64,000 nt of DNA from JABDIY01 sp963803845 (lineage in GTDB: Bacteria > Actinomycetota > Acidimicrobiia > Acidimicrobiales > SZUA-35). Position 1 is the first letter of the stretch. The number at the start of each line of letters is the position of its first letter. This document shows, in pieces, positions 14,507 to 23,868 of this stretch. The stretch covers positions 1,488,001-1,552,000 of the forward strand of contig CAWDNZ010000004.1 in the NCBI GenBank assembly GCA_963803845.1, read 5' to 3'. The notes beneath the pieces are model-generated. The model was not told the DNA's origin. It saw only the letters and a list, made by a program, of their open reading frames with translations, and did no database searches. The position numbers and the translations under genes were made by a program.

Positions 14507-16921
14507 CTAGGCGATGGGCAGGTAGGCAACGATCAGGTCATCGATGGTGATGTCGGTTTTCTCCAGCCCTACCGGCAGTTCATCGATGTCGGTGGCCTTG
14601 TCGTTCCACTCGTCATCGATGTCGATCAGACTGTCGGCCAGGTTGGCTTCGAGTTCCTGAAGGTTCGCGGTCTTTTCGTCGAGGCGGTTCAGCGCCGTTT
14701 CTACGCGGTTCGCCGAGCTTGCCGCTTGGCGTCGACCGCTGCTCATTCGTCGGGCCGCCGTGGCCAAGGACCGGGACCGGGACCGGCCGCCAAGGAGACC
14801 ACCCAGGATCGATGTTCCCAGGTTGACGATTTGATTCTCCCGGCGTCCCTGCGACTCGGTTTCGGCCTGACGAACCCGGTCCTCGGCTGCGGCGATCTGG
14901 TCCTGAATTCGGTCCATCTTGGTTTCCAGCTTGGCGCGGAGCTTGGCGGCATCGGCATCACTGGCATCGTCGGCTGCCACAAGGCAGCGCCCTTCGAACG
15001 CATCGCGAGTTTCGCCCGGGCGGCTATAAAGCTTGAGGGCGGGGTTCTTGAACAGTTCGATTTGCTCATTGGCGTACAGCCTGTTCTTGAGGGCCGTCGC
15101 GGCGGATTTGAGTGCTGTCTTCGTGATGTTGAACTCGGGGACAACGTACACCGCACCCTCAGGGGCGGCCGCCACGAAGTCGCGGTCGTCGAAGTCGACT
15201 TCGATCAGTGCATCGGCGTCGAACCCGTCGATCCCGGCGGGGATGATCGCCTCCCACTCCTCGATATGGCGGAGGTCGGCCTTGGTGTCGTCGAAGAGCA
15301 GTGAAACGCGGGCGGCGATCACCGGCGTGAGTTTCTTGCTACCGGCGGTTCCTCCGGCGGCCGCCAGCCACGGTGCGGCGCTGGACACGTACCGGACCGG
15401 AGTCTCCGGCGGCACGGTGAGCGCCATGCTGGACTCGTTGTCCCCGAGCTCTTGGACTGCCGACGGGGTAGGAGCTGAAGTTGCGGCTCGCTCTCCGTCA
15501 GCGTCGGTACTGGGAGCACCAAGCGTTCCCACCTTCTCCGCCATCAGCGTCTTGATCTGGTGGCTGGAGAGCGGCCCGGCCAGGTAGCTCATGGCCCACC
15601 TTGTGGTGAACAGCGGCAGATCTGATGCTCTGGTGGTTCGAAGGATGAACTGTCGTTTGTCGAGGCCACTGATCTGGGCCTCCAACGCCGCCATGTTCAC
15701 GGTCCCATCCGCAGCCCGTAAGCCATCCATGAGGCGATTCTTGTCCTGTTCGGTTTGGAGTCGTCCGATCATCCAAGTGCCGGCGTTGGAGATCGCTTTG
15801 TAGTCCAAGTCCACCGGATTCTGGGTGGACAAGACGAGGCCGATGCCAAAAGCTCGGGCCTGCTTCAAGAGTGTAAGAATCGGTTTCTTTGTGGAAGGAT
15901 TCCCTACGGGCGGCGCCAGCCCCATCACCTCGTCGATGTAAATTAGACAACGAAGCTGGCCGGTGCCGGACTGCGTGCGCATCCATGAGATCACCCGGCT
16001 GAGCAGGATGGTGATGGCGAAGTGGCGTTCGCTTTCGTCGAGGTGACCGAGCGATACGACGGCGGCTCTGGCGTTTCCATCGGCATCCCACAGCATCGTT
16101 GCGGGATCCATGGCGGCACCCGTTGCCCAGGCTGCAAAACCGGGTGACGCCAAGAGGCCGTTGAGTTTCATGACCAACGCCTGACGGTCCTTTGGTGGGA
16201 AGAAGGTGTCGATATCCAACACACCGAGCTTCCTCATTGGCGGATCGAGCAATTGTCCGAGCAGTAGCCCGAGGTCGAGGGTCTCGCCGTTGTTCCAGGC
16301 CCTACTGATCAGATTGGCGAGAAGAATGTGTTCTCGCCCCGAGAGCGGGTCCGAGTTCACGCCGATGAGACCGAGCAGGCCGCTGACCGTTGCGTCCACC
16401 TCGTCTTGGCGAGCTGCTGGGTCCTCGGTGGCAGGGGGAGCGAGGCGGCCGAGCACATCGAGCGGAACCCCCGATGTTGCTCCGGGGGTATAGATGACCG
16501 GGTTGGCCGCGGTTTGCAACTGGCGAATACTGGTGCCGTCCAGCCCCCATCCCTTGAGTCCCTTCGACCACATCGCTGCTGTTGAGGCCGCCAGTTCGGC
16601 GGTGGAAGTGCCTTTTACGCGGGCGTCGCCCTCGTCCATCCACGGCTCAAACGATGCCGCATCGAGGTCGGGGAACGTCAGGGCCAGGTTTCCGAGATCG
16701 CCTTTTGGATCGATCGCCAACACCGGGACGCCAGAGAGGAGCACTTCTTCCAAAAGGACCATCCCCAGCCCGGTCTTTCCCGACCCGGTCATTCCAACGA
16801 TCACGCCATGGGTCGTGAAATCGGCACTATCCAAGAGGACCGCCGATCCATTTCGGTCACCGGTGGTTGCGTCTAGCCCTTCTCCTACATGTAATTCTCC
16901 GGGCATCTTTTCTGTCGCCAT
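14507..16921 (-). CDS. HerA-like P-loop ATPase (DUF87/DUF853 type)
   Basis: An 804-residue RecA/FtsK-HerA superfamily ATPase. Walker A is GMTGSGKTGLGMVLLEE near residue 40, a GVPVLAIDPKGDLGNL strand follows, Walker B is CLIYIDEVMGLAPP near residue 325, and VLSTQNPVDLDYKAISNAGT (sensor/arginine-finger region) comes later. The C-terminal third is coiled coil with an Arg/Ser-rich stretch (GGRSRSRSLATAARR). Such proteins act as hexameric DNA translocases or in genome defence and repair; a specific process cannot be assigned because no NurA or other nuclease is adjacent. The ATG at 16921 is the first in frame. Confidence 0.85.
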   Translation of the reverse strand: MATEKMPGELHVGEGLDATTGDRNGSAVLLDSADFTTHGVIVGMTGSGKTGLGMVLLEEVLLSGVPVLAIDPKGDLGNLALTFPDLDAASFEPWMDEGDARVKGTSTAELAASTAAMWSKGLKGWGLDGTSIRQLQTAANPVIYTPGATSGVPLDVLGRLAPPATEDPAARQDEVDATVSGLLGLIGVNSDPLSGREHILLANLISRAWNNGETLDLGLLLGQLLDPPMRKLGVLDIDTFFPPKDRQALVMKLNGLLASPGFAAWATGAAMDPATMLWDADGNARAAVVSLGHLDESERHFAITILLSRVISWMRTQSGTGQLRCLIYIDEVMGLAPPVGNPSTKKPILTLLKQARAFGIGLVLSTQNPVDLDYKAISNAGTWMIGRLQTEQDKNRLMDGLRAADGTVNMAALEAQISGLDKRQFILRTTRASDLPLFTTRWAMSYLAGPLSSHQIKTLMAEKVGTLGAPSTDADGERAATSAPTPSAVQELGDNESSMALTVPPETPVRYVSSAAPWLAAAGGTAGSKKLTPVIAARVSLLFDDTKADLRHIEEWEAIIPAGIDGFDADALIEVDFDDRDFVAAAPEGAVYVVPEFNITKTALKSAATALKNRLYANEQIELFKNPALKLYSRPGETRDAFEGRCLVAADDASDADAAKLRAKLETKMDRIQDQIAAAEDRVRQAETESQGRRENQIVNLGTSILGGLLGGRSRSRSLATAARRMSSGRRQAASSANRVETALNRLDEKTANLQELEANLADSLIDIDDEWNDKATDIDELPVGLEKTDITIDDLIVAYLPIA

Positions 16922-17014
16922 ATGAACATTCTGATACGAGAACCGGCCGGTTCAGAGAAAACAGGCCAAATTTAGGGCACAATGTTTGGACACCCACTCG
17001 AAAGGAAACACGAC

Positions 17015-17272
17015 ATGGGTTTTATTGACAAGGCAAAAGACGCTCTCCACGGCGTTACTGACAAGGCCGATGACCTGCGGGAATCCGTTGGCGGCAAGAT
17101 TGAGGAAGGTATCGACAAGGCTGCCGATGCTGCCAACTCTGCCACCGGTGGAAAGTTCGAGGATCAGCTCGAGAAGGTCAAGGACCTAGCCGACAAGATC
17201 GACGGTCACCCCGACGGTCACCCAGAAGCAGAAGCAGAAGCCGAGACCGGGACCGAGACCCCGACCGAGTAA
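17015..17272 (+). CDS. Rv0909-family antitoxin-like small protein
   Basis: 85 residues. The N-terminus MGFIDKAKDALHGVTDKADDL and the GKFEDQLEKVKDLADKI motif match the Rv0909 / 'antitoxin' family of short helical actinobacterial proteins. The C-terminus is acidic (PEAEAEAETGTETPTE). AAAGGA at 17001-17006 supplies a Shine-Dalgarno 8 nt before ATG. No toxin gene is adjacent, so an antitoxin role is not supported here. It is monocistronic, closed by the terminator at 17292. Confidence 0.7.
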   Translation: MGFIDKAKDALHGVTDKADDLRESVGGKIEEGIDKAADAANSATGGKFEDQLEKVKDLADKIDGHPDGHPEAEAEAETGTETPTE

Positions 17273-17291
17273 AGCTCCCACAGAATCGCAC

Positions 17292-17325
17292 CAGCGCTGC
17301 CTTCGGGTGGCGCTGTTTGCGTTTT
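17292..17325 (+). terminator. Rho-independent terminator with UUCG loop
   Basis: A 10-bp stem (CAGCGCTGCC / GGTGGCGCTG, two G-U wobbles) closed by a TTCG tetraloop and followed by TTTGCGTTTT. It sits 20 bp after the antitoxin-like gene. Confidence 0.8.
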
Positions 17326-17385
17326 CGGAGTGTTTGCGTTTCGGAGTGGCCAATGGTTGGTGGGCCTGCTGGTGTGAGGCCTGCA

Positions 17386-18111
17386 CTACTGGTCAGAGGG
17401 ATTCCTGAGTACGAGCAATTCGAGGAGTTGCAAATCTCCCGCATCCACGGTGGCGTTCACTACGGACCTGAAGTCATCGTTGTTCAGCTGCCAGTTGGCA
17501 AAGACCTCGGCAAAGTCGCCGGCGCCAGTTTCGAAGTCGGCGCCACCGCTCGTCGGCCACCACGCGGTTCCATCGGCGGCATCCCGCTCGGCCAGCCAGG
17601 CTCGTCGCTCGTCACCGGTATTCAAGGTCACGTCTACCGCATGGCCAAGTTCATGGGCCAGAACCCGCGCCACCCGGGCGGCATCGTCACCGTCCTTAAC
17701 GAAGACCTCGATCCTTTGCTGTTCGCTCCAAGTGTAACCCGAGGCGCTTCCTCGTGGCGTGAGGAAGGCGATCTCCCAGCCCTGCAACTCCGATCGCCAC
17801 GGATACCGGATCATCTCCAGCCCCTCCGCAGCCACCTCCTGGATCACGTCGGTCTCGTAGCCGACCACACCGGCACCGTCTCGAAGTTCGAATGCCAGGG
17901 GTTCCACCGGTGCCGTGGGGATGGCCGCCTCCATGCTGGAGCGGTAGACCCCGAGAATCGCGAGGCAGGCTCCCAAGGCGACGGCTCCGGCGGAAAGAAG
18001 CGACGAGAGCTGAATCGCTCGTTCGTTGAGGCGTTGCCGACGAAGGAGGGACCGCTCATCCTCGGCAGTCCACGACGACGGTGGAGCGGGGGAGGGGGTA
18101 GCGGCGGTCAT
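17386..18111 (-). CDS. Membrane-anchored HExxH metallopeptidase-like protein
   Basis: A cytosolic N-terminus, one membrane helix (LSSLLSAGAVALGACLAILGVY) and an extracytoplasmic domain with VLAHELGHAVDVT (HExxHxxD) near residue 152 and a downstream AEVFANW helix that could supply the third zinc ligand. This fits the gluzincin/'Peptidase_MA'-like secreted proteases seen in actinobacteria. The substrate is unknown. It converges with the antitoxin-like gene and is divergent from the TadE gene. Confidence 0.72.
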   Translation of the reverse strand: MTAATPSPAPPSSWTAEDERSLLRRQRLNERAIQLSSLLSAGAVALGACLAILGVYRSSMEAAIPTAPVEPLAFELRDGAGVVGYETDVIQEVAAEGLEMIRYPWRSELQGWEIAFLTPRGSASGYTWSEQQRIEVFVKDGDDAARVARVLAHELGHAVDVTLNTGDERRAWLAERDAADGTAWWPTSGGADFETGAGDFAEVFANWQLNNDDFRSVVNATVDAGDLQLLELLVLRNPSDQ

Positions 18112-18303
18112 GATCGGTCAGCGACGGAGGTTGGTCGTCCCCGATCGGATCGACGCCAAACGCCGTCACCTTGAGGGAAGGATGGTGAACGTCCATTTCC
18201 CACTCACATGCGGTTACCCCGGGCGCGAGGGCTGGGCGAATTAACCCATTGAAGGGTTCGCCGGACTGCTCAAGGCAGCTGCCGACGGGCCGATACCTGA
18301 ACC

Positions 18304-18768
18304 GTGAGCAATAAGCGGAAAAACAAGCAGCGCGGCACTGCAATGATCGAGTTTGTGCTCATCGCGCCCATCTTGTTTGGCGTGCTGTTTGCCATAATCG
18401 AATTCGGGTGGACCTACTACCAGATTCTCGATACGCGCCACGGTGCTCGGGAAGGTGCCCGCCTCGTTGCAGTCAACTACGCCCCCGGTGGCGTTACCGG
18501 TGCCACCCAGCGCGATGCCCTGATCGCCGAGATCTGCGCCCGGGTGGAAGATGCAACCGGAACACGGGTGGAGATCACCTTCGCCGACACCACCAAGACC
18601 GACGCCGGCGACACCGCCGTGGTTCGGGTGGAGCGAGACCTCGTGCAGCTCACCAATTTCTACGACGTCTTCCTAAACAGCGTCACTCCCTCCAGCGACG
18701 TTACGTTCCGCCTTGAGCGTGACGCCAGCTGGGCGGAAACCGGCGGCGCTCCGCAGGCCTGCCCATAA
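18304..18768 (+). CDS. TadE-like pseudopilin
   Basis: A 154-residue protein with the TadE signature near the N-terminus: QRGTAMIEFVLIAPILFGVLF, a processed-pilin-type hydrophobic helix with the conserved Glu. The rest is a small extracytoplasmic domain. Tad minor pseudopilins are cleaved by a prepilin peptidase and join the Flp pilus or a related secretion machine. It starts a four-gene cluster; its stop overlaps the next start by 1 nt. Confidence 0.85.
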   Translation: MSNKRKNKQRGTAMIEFVLIAPILFGVLFAIIEFGWTYYQILDTRHGAREGARLVAVNYAPGGVTGATQRDALIAEICARVEDATGTRVEITFADTTKTDAGDTAVVRVERDLVQLTNFYDVFLNSVTPSSDVTFRLERDASWAETGGAPQACP

Positions 18769-20480
18769 TGGCTCCCGGTAAGCCCACGCCGGAGACTGAG
18801 CGCGGCACGGCCCTTGTTGTAACCGTGGCAGCGATTGCTGCGATGTTGCTTTTTGCCTCGATCATCGTGGACGTCGGATTCGTAATGCTCGCGCGTCGCC
18901 AAGATCAGTCCGCCGCCGACGCCGCTGCTCTGGCTGCGGTGGGCGATCGCTACTCCGAAGATGCCTTTGCAGCCACTGTTCTCGAGGTCCTGAATCTCAA
19001 CATCCCCGATGCAAACTTTGAACTCTTCCACCTCGACGGCTGCGCCTCCGAAACTTTGGAGGCCCAGTGGGTCGAGTACCCGAGCTACAGCTGTTTGGCC
19101 CACAACCGGCAGTGGAACGAAGTGCGAGTGCGGGTCCCCACCCAGGTCTACCGAACGGCACTGGGAAAACTCGCCGGGATCAATGAGATCGAACACACCG
19201 CCTTTGCTCAAGCTGGTGCTGGCAAGAAGGTGGCAGTCTTTCCCTTTGCGATAGAGGCCGGTGCATCCAGTTACGAATGCCTGAAGAGCGGAGCAGGCAA
19301 CACCAGTGATTGCTCGGGAAGTAACGAGGGCAACTTCGGCAATCTGAACTTCTACCACTTCGGCGATCCTGCCGATGGCACTACCACCAGCTGTAACCAG
19401 CCCAAGGACAAGTTCATGGTGAATGTGGCCCAGGGGCTGGACCACGACCTGCAGCTCTATGACGGAACTGCGGTAACGGCGGGCACGGAGTTGGGCCTCT
19501 GCGGTGATTCCACCAAGGCTCCGGTTCCCAGCGGCGCCGAAGGTGGAACCGGTAACACGCCTCAGGTGATCGCCAAAGGTATTTGGGACATCGCCGACGA
19601 CGGCGTTGCAGGAAACGGGCAACCGTTCCCAGATGACCGACCGGCCCGCCTTCTCCGGCTGGGCACGTTGCCGAGTTTCACTTCCTATGAAGTTGACACT
19701 GGCTATGTCATCGACGACACGCCCCTTTGGGCGTTCATCAACCCCGATCTCAATGTAAGCGGTGCCGACGTGCCGAGGTCTTGCTGGGCTGACCAGTTCG
19801 TTGGAGGCTACGACTTCACCACTGCGGGAAATGGCTCTAACAACATGGACACCGGTGGGATGAACTGGCCGGACAATGACTACGGCATGACGAGCCTGCC
19901 GCCCGAACTGGCGACCTACTTCATTCCCCCGGCACCGGCGGATCCCACCAACCCCCCAATCAGCCGCCCGAACCGAATGATCAAGCTGATCGAACGATGT
20001 TTTGCTCACTATCAAGGCGTTGAATGGGATGACAGCGGGCTGTTCACCGGCAACGACACACACTGGAACACGGGCTGCGCTGTCGCTGGCATGGGTTGCA
20101 CCGATCCGGTGTTTTCCCGGGATAGCGACGTGAACGACAACATCTTCGACATCCAGGAATCGCCTCGCTTCGGCTATGTCCCTGAGCTCTTCCCGAGCGT
20201 CGCGTTGGGCAACTCCCTCGTCCGATTTGCTGCCTTCCGCGCGATCTATCTTCAGCGGATGGTTACCGGGACCGGCTACGGGTACCACGATCCCGGGATG
20301 GCAACGGCTCCAACCTGGGGCGGCAAGGGCGTTCCGCCAGAGGTCTACTCAGGTACCACCAAAAAGGTTGTTGCCATGACCGCCTTCGTATTCCCCGCCG
20401 GAATCCTGCCAAACAAGCTGGCCGATCCCGATGCGGCAACCAAACTGGGCACGAACGTCGCTGTAGAGCTGACCCGATGA
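18768..20480 (+). CDS. TadG-like large extracytoplasmic protein 1
   Basis: 570 residues. The N-terminal TadE/G-type helix (RGTALVVTVAAIAAMLLFASIIVDVGFVM, with the ...RRQDQSAADAAALAA motif) is typical of TadG. A large domain of unknown fold follows, with regularly spaced Cys and Trp (VPRSCWADQFVGGYD, NNMDTGGMNWPD) and the C-terminal signature GILPNKLADPDAATKLG ... ELTR. It shares this whole architecture with the gene at 20747-22534, so the two are paralogues. It overlaps the next gene (ATGA). Confidence 0.8.
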   Translation: MAPGKPTPETERGTALVVTVAAIAAMLLFASIIVDVGFVMLARRQDQSAADAAALAAVGDRYSEDAFAATVLEVLNLNIPDANFELFHLDGCASETLEAQWVEYPSYSCLAHNRQWNEVRVRVPTQVYRTALGKLAGINEIEHTAFAQAGAGKKVAVFPFAIEAGASSYECLKSGAGNTSDCSGSNEGNFGNLNFYHFGDPADGTTTSCNQPKDKFMVNVAQGLDHDLQLYDGTAVTAGTELGLCGDSTKAPVPSGAEGGTGNTPQVIAKGIWDIADDGVAGNGQPFPDDRPARLLRLGTLPSFTSYEVDTGYVIDDTPLWAFINPDLNVSGADVPRSCWADQFVGGYDFTTAGNGSNNMDTGGMNWPDNDYGMTSLPPELATYFIPPAPADPTNPPISRPNRMIKLIERCFAHYQGVEWDDSGLFTGNDTHWNTGCAVAGMGCTDPVFSRDSDVNDNIFDIQESPRFGYVPELFPSVALGNSLVRFAAFRAIYLQRMVTGTGYGYHDPGMATAPTWGGKGVPPEVYSGTTKKVVAMTAFVFPAGILPNKLADPDAATKLGTNVAVELTR

Positions 20481-20680
20481 ATTATCTCCACAGCGAAACG
20501 ATGATCGAGAGGCTCCGCCGTCAGCGGGGTGTCGCAGCCGTTGAAGTGGCAATGGTTCTCGCCGTGATAGCGATCCCATTGCTTCTGGCAATGGCGGCAT
20601 TGGAGGACTCTGCAGATGACGTCATCGGCGAAGGTGGCGTCCGCGTTGGAACGCCCACTGAGTGTTCCGACGTTTGCTGA
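20477..20680 (+). CDS. Short TadE/Flp-like pilin protein
   Basis: 67 residues. RQRGVAAVEVAMVLAVIAIPLLLAM is a pilin-type helix with Glu at the expected place after the Gly/Ala of a prepilin-like cleavage site. Only about 30 residues follow, ending in two Cys. It starts inside the TadG-1 stop (ATGA), so it is coupled. It may be the main small pilin of this cluster or a truncated TadE. Confidence 0.65.
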   Translation: MNYLHSETMIERLRRQRGVAAVEVAMVLAVIAIPLLLAMAALEDSADDVIGEGGVRVGTPTECSDVC

Positions 20681-20746
20681 GTGCGGCCATTGGGGTATGG
20701 GGCAAATGTGCCTGACCAGCTATGTCGCTGGTCCTATTGAAAAGTC

Positions 20747-22534
20747 TTGCAGTTCGGCCGATTCAATAAGAATGGACAGTGCGGCGCCCGAAAGGGAAAA
20801 GGATCGGCCATCATCGTAACGGTGGCCGCGATTGCGGCGATGATGCTTTTTGCGTCGATCGTCGTGGACGTGGGCTATGTGATGCTGTTGCGCCGCACCG
20901 ATCAGGTTGCGGCGGACACCGCGGTCCTTGCGGCTGTCCAGGACCGTTACGACGAAGCCACGTTTGCGGCCACGGTCCTCGAAATGTTCAATGCCAACGT
21001 GACCGAGGGCGGAGCGTTTACGTTGGCGGAGCTCAATACGTGTGCAATGCCAGTTCCGAGCGGCTGGTCGACCTACCCCAACTACAACTGCCTTGCTCAC
21101 GATGCGTCTTATGGTGAGATCCGGGTGCAGGTTCCCCCCCGGGAATATCAGACCACACTCGGCCGACTCGGTGGTGTGAACACGATCAGCCATACCGCCT
21201 TCGCCCAATCCAGCACTGGCTCAGTGTCCGACGTGCTTCCCTTTGCAATCCCGGCCGGCGCAGGAGACTACGAGTGTCTCAAGGACGGGTCGAAGAGCAC
21301 GGAGTGCACCGGCTCTACCAACGGGAACTTCGGCAATGTGGACTTCTATACCTTCGGCGGCGGTTCAGACGGCACAACCAAGCGCTGCAACGGCCCCAAG
21401 CAGATGTATTCCTTGAACGTTGCTCAGGGCCTGGATCACGATCTGGAGATCTGGACCGGCGGTACCAGCGTTTGGGAACAGAACGCCTGTAACTCGGGCG
21501 GAGCCGTTCCCAACGGAGCAAATTCCTCCACCGGCAATACACCGAACTTTCTGGCCGAGGGCATGTGGTCCGATGACACATTCCCCGATGGCGGTCCGGC
21601 CCGGCTTCTGCGAACCAGCAGCCTCGCTCCAGCGACGAGCTTCACCCTGGATGGTGCCGTGGTGGACGATACGCCAATCTGGGCTTACATCGACCCGAAC
21701 CTGACGAACACCGATGACGTTCCCCGGTCCTGCTGGCGCGATCAGTTCGTCGGTGACTTCAACGACTCGCTGCCGCTCAGCAATTCCAATAACATGGATC
21801 GGGGCGGCATGGACTGGCCCGATGACGACGGCATCATGTCCGACCTCCCCATCGTAGTCAGCGCCTACCTGATCCAATACGAGCGCAGCGACCGCATGGT
21901 GAAACTGGTGGAACGGTGCCTGGCGCACTACCAGGGCCAAGCCTGGGATGACGGCGGCAGCTTTGCCGGCATAGACCCCCATTACAACACCTGCAACGGC
22001 GCGTGTGATGATCCGGTTTTCAGCAGGGACAGCAACTCCGACGATGGGATGTTTGACATCCAGGATTCACCGCGCTTCGCCTATGTTCCTCAACTTCCCG
22101 TCGGTGAAGCCCTCGGCAACAACGGGAACGTCCATTTCGCGGCCTTCCGAGCCGTCTACCTCCAGCGCATCTACGCCGACAACAATGCCACGGAAGTGCT
22201 CGATCCGGGCATGGCATCGGCGGGCGTGACCTCCTACTACTCCTCTTCGGTAGCTACCACGACAACAACAACGACCACCACCACGACCACCACCACGAGC
22301 AACGGCAACGGCAAAGGCAAAGGTGGCAATGGTGGCGGCAATGGCGGTGGTAACGGTGGCGGCAATGGCGGTGGAGGCGGAGGAGGCAACATGTCCTTCT
22401 TGACTTCTCGCGGCAACCAAATTCGGGGAATGACCGCCTTCGTCTTCCCGCCCGGAATTCTCCCGTCCGGTCTGGCTGATGATGATGCGGCGACCGCGCT
22501 GGGAGCGAACCGGTTCCTCGAACTCACCCGCTAA
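20747..22534 (+). CDS. TadG-like large extracytoplasmic protein 2
   Basis: A paralogue of the gene at 18768, with the same N-terminal helix (IIVTVAAIAAMMLFASIVVDVGYVM), Cys/Trp motifs (VPRSCWRDQFVGDFN, NNMDRGGMDWPD) and C-terminal GMTAFVFPPGILP ... LELTR. It differs by an inserted poly-Thr and Gly/Asn-rich tract near the C-terminus. The start is doubtful. In this frame only a TTG at 20747 is available, whereas an ATG at 20772 gives a better N-terminus (MDSAAPEREK) but needs one more A in the A4 run at 20797-20800. A base-calling indel is suspected. Confidence 0.78.
   Translation: MQFGRFNKNGQCGARKGKGSAIIVTVAAIAAMMLFASIVVDVGYVMLLRRTDQVAADTAVLAAVQDRYDEATFAATVLEMFNANVTEGGAFTLAELNTCAMPVPSGWSTYPNYNCLAHDASYGEIRVQVPPREYQTTLGRLGGVNTISHTAFAQSSTGSVSDVLPFAIPAGAGDYECLKDGSKSTECTGSTNGNFGNVDFYTFGGGSDGTTKRCNGPKQMYSLNVAQGLDHDLEIWTGGTSVWEQNACNSGGAVPNGANSSTGNTPNFLAEGMWSDDTFPDGGPARLLRTSSLAPATSFTLDGAVVDDTPIWAYIDPNLTNTDDVPRSCWRDQFVGDFNDSLPLSNSNNMDRGGMDWPDDDGIMSDLPIVVSAYLIQYERSDRMVKLVERCLAHYQGQAWDDGGSFAGIDPHYNTCNGACDDPVFSRDSNSDDGMFDIQDSPRFAYVPQLPVGEALGNNGNVHFAAFRAVYLQRIYADNNATEVLDPGMASAGVTSYYSSSVATTTTTTTTTTTTTTSNGNGKGKGGNGGGNGGGNGGGNGGGGGGGNMSFLTSRGNQIRGMTAFVFPPGILPSGLADDDAATALGANRFLELTR
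22256..22389 (+). repeat. Low-complexity tract (Thr14, then Gly/Asn/Lys) in TadG-like protein 2
   Basis: 22256-22297 encodes 14 consecutive Thr (ACN codons). 22298 to about 22389 encodes Ser-Asn-Gly, Gly-Lys and repeated Gly-Gly-Asn-Gly units. The paralogue at 18768 lacks it, so the tract was gained after duplication. It looks like a flexible spacer before the conserved C-terminal block. Confidence 0.85.
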
Positions 22535-22669
22535 GGACACATCCTCAACTAGAGCGGCATCTCCGGCCCGAACGAGGGTGTGCAGCGAACTGGGCTAGGA
22601 TGAGAGGTATCGCAGGAGGGGCGAACAATCCGAGTCTCGCATCCCTGCCTTTGTTCTCTGGAGGCCGCC

Positions 22670-22846
22670 GTGACCGAGGTACTTGATCCCACCCAACGAG
22701 ACGAAGCGCTCAAGCTGATCGATGCCGGGCTCGGCGGACTCACCACCCGCAGGCTTGTTCCCTCCGATGAAGTGACGGACCTGCTGCTGGACGTTCGTGC
22801 ACTGCTTATCCCACCCGCTGTGGTGCTCCCAGGGCCCGACAACTAA
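22670..22846 (+). CDS. Small hypothetical protein (58 aa)
   Basis: GTG start with an excellent Shine-Dalgarno GGAGG at 22660-22664. The protein begins VTEVLDPTQRDEALKLIDAG, has a helical middle (DEVTDLLLDVRALLI) and ends PGPDN. It is leucine-rich and acidic. The family is not recognised, but the ribosome-binding site and codon pattern support a real gene. Confidence 0.65.
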   Translation: MTEVLDPTQRDEALKLIDAGLGGLTTRRLVPSDEVTDLLLDVRALLIPPAVVLPGPDN

Positions 22847-22965
22847 GCAGGCATCTATTGCATAGTGTCCGTCCAGTTGTTGGCGGAGCGGTCGTCGGTG
22901 TCGATCCCGAAACGTGCTAGGTAGGCTTTCTCCTCAACGAAGTTACTGAGGAGTAAGGCAGAAAC

Positions 22966-23868
22966 ATGGCAGATTTGGGATTTGACGGCAGCGTCGCAAT
23001 TGTCACTGGTGCCGGTGGGGGACTGGGCCGCGAGCATGCATTGGAGTTTGCCCGTCGGGGCGCTCGGGTGGTGGTCAACGATCTCGGTGCCTCGCTCGAC
23101 GGCAGCGGGGCCGTCTCGGATTCCCCGGCCCATTCGGTGGTGAAGGAAATCGAAGCGCTCGGCGGCGAAGCTGTTGCAAACGGGGACTCGGTGGCTACCA
23201 AAGAAGGCGGCGAGGCCATCGTGAAGTCCGCCATCGACGCTTTTGGTCGAGTGGACATCGTGGTGAACAACGCTGGCATCCTGCGTGACAAGACGTTCCA
23301 CAAGATGACCGATGAGCTGCTCAGCCCAGTCATCGACGTCCACCTCAAGGGGGCGTTCTATGTCACCATGCCGGCGTGGCTGCATTTTCGGGAGCAAAAG
23401 AGCGGTGTGGTGATCAACACCTCTTCCAATTCCGGGCTTCTCGGCAACTTCGGACAGGCCAACTATGCAGCCGCAAAGATGGGTCTTGTAGGTCTCACGC
23501 GCGTCCTGGCCGCCGAGGGGGCCAAGTACGGCATTCGGGCCAACGCCATCGCTCCTGTTGCGCTGACTCGCATGACCGAAGAACTCCTCGGGAGCCTGGC
23601 CGAGCAGTTGGACCCCAAACTGGTGAGCCCCCTCGTGATGTATCTCTCGCACCCGGACTGCCCCGCCAGCGGCAACGTCTACTCCGCCGCGGGCGGCACT
23701 ATCGCTCGGTTCTTCATCGGCCTCACTCAGGGCACGGCACGCGGCAACACCATCACCGCCGAGACGGTTCGTGACGATTGGGAGGCCATCAACGACGAGG
23801 CTGGCTACATCGTTCCCGCCAACCCGGCGGAGGAGTTCCTGAAGCTCGCCGAGCAGTGGAAGGCCTAA
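22966..23868 (+). CDS. Short-chain dehydrogenase (HSD17B4/MFE-2-like 3-hydroxyacyl-CoA dehydrogenase type)
   Basis: Classical SDR: nucleotide motif VTGAGGGLGREHA near residue 15, NDLGAS and NNAGILRDKTF, catalytic Ser (INTSSNSG) and YAAAK at about residue 168. The sequence around VVVNDLG and RDKTFHKM resembles the dehydrogenase unit of multifunctional beta-oxidation enzyme 2, so oxidation of 3-hydroxyacyl-CoA (fatty acid or steroid side chain) is likely. SD GAGGAG lies upstream. Its 3' end overlaps that of the convergent acyl-CoA synthetase by 4 bp, which fits a shared lipid pathway. Confidence 0.85.
   Translation: MADLGFDGSVAIVTGAGGGLGREHALEFARRGARVVVNDLGASLDGSGAVSDSPAHSVVKEIEALGGEAVANGDSVATKEGGEAIVKSAIDAFGRVDIVVNNAGILRDKTFHKMTDELLSPVIDVHLKGAFYVTMPAWLHFREQKSGVVINTSSNSGLLGNFGQANYAAAKMGLVGLTRVLAAEGAKYGIRANAIAPVALTRMTEELLGSLAEQLDPKLVSPLVMYLSHPDCPASGNVYSAAGGTIARFFIGLTQGTARGNTITAETVRDDWEAINDEAGYIVPANPAEEFLKLAEQWKA

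Noticed and set aside
17015..17272. Toxin-antitoxin module
   Set aside because: Only the antitoxin-like small protein is present; both neighbours are large unrelated genes on the other strand.
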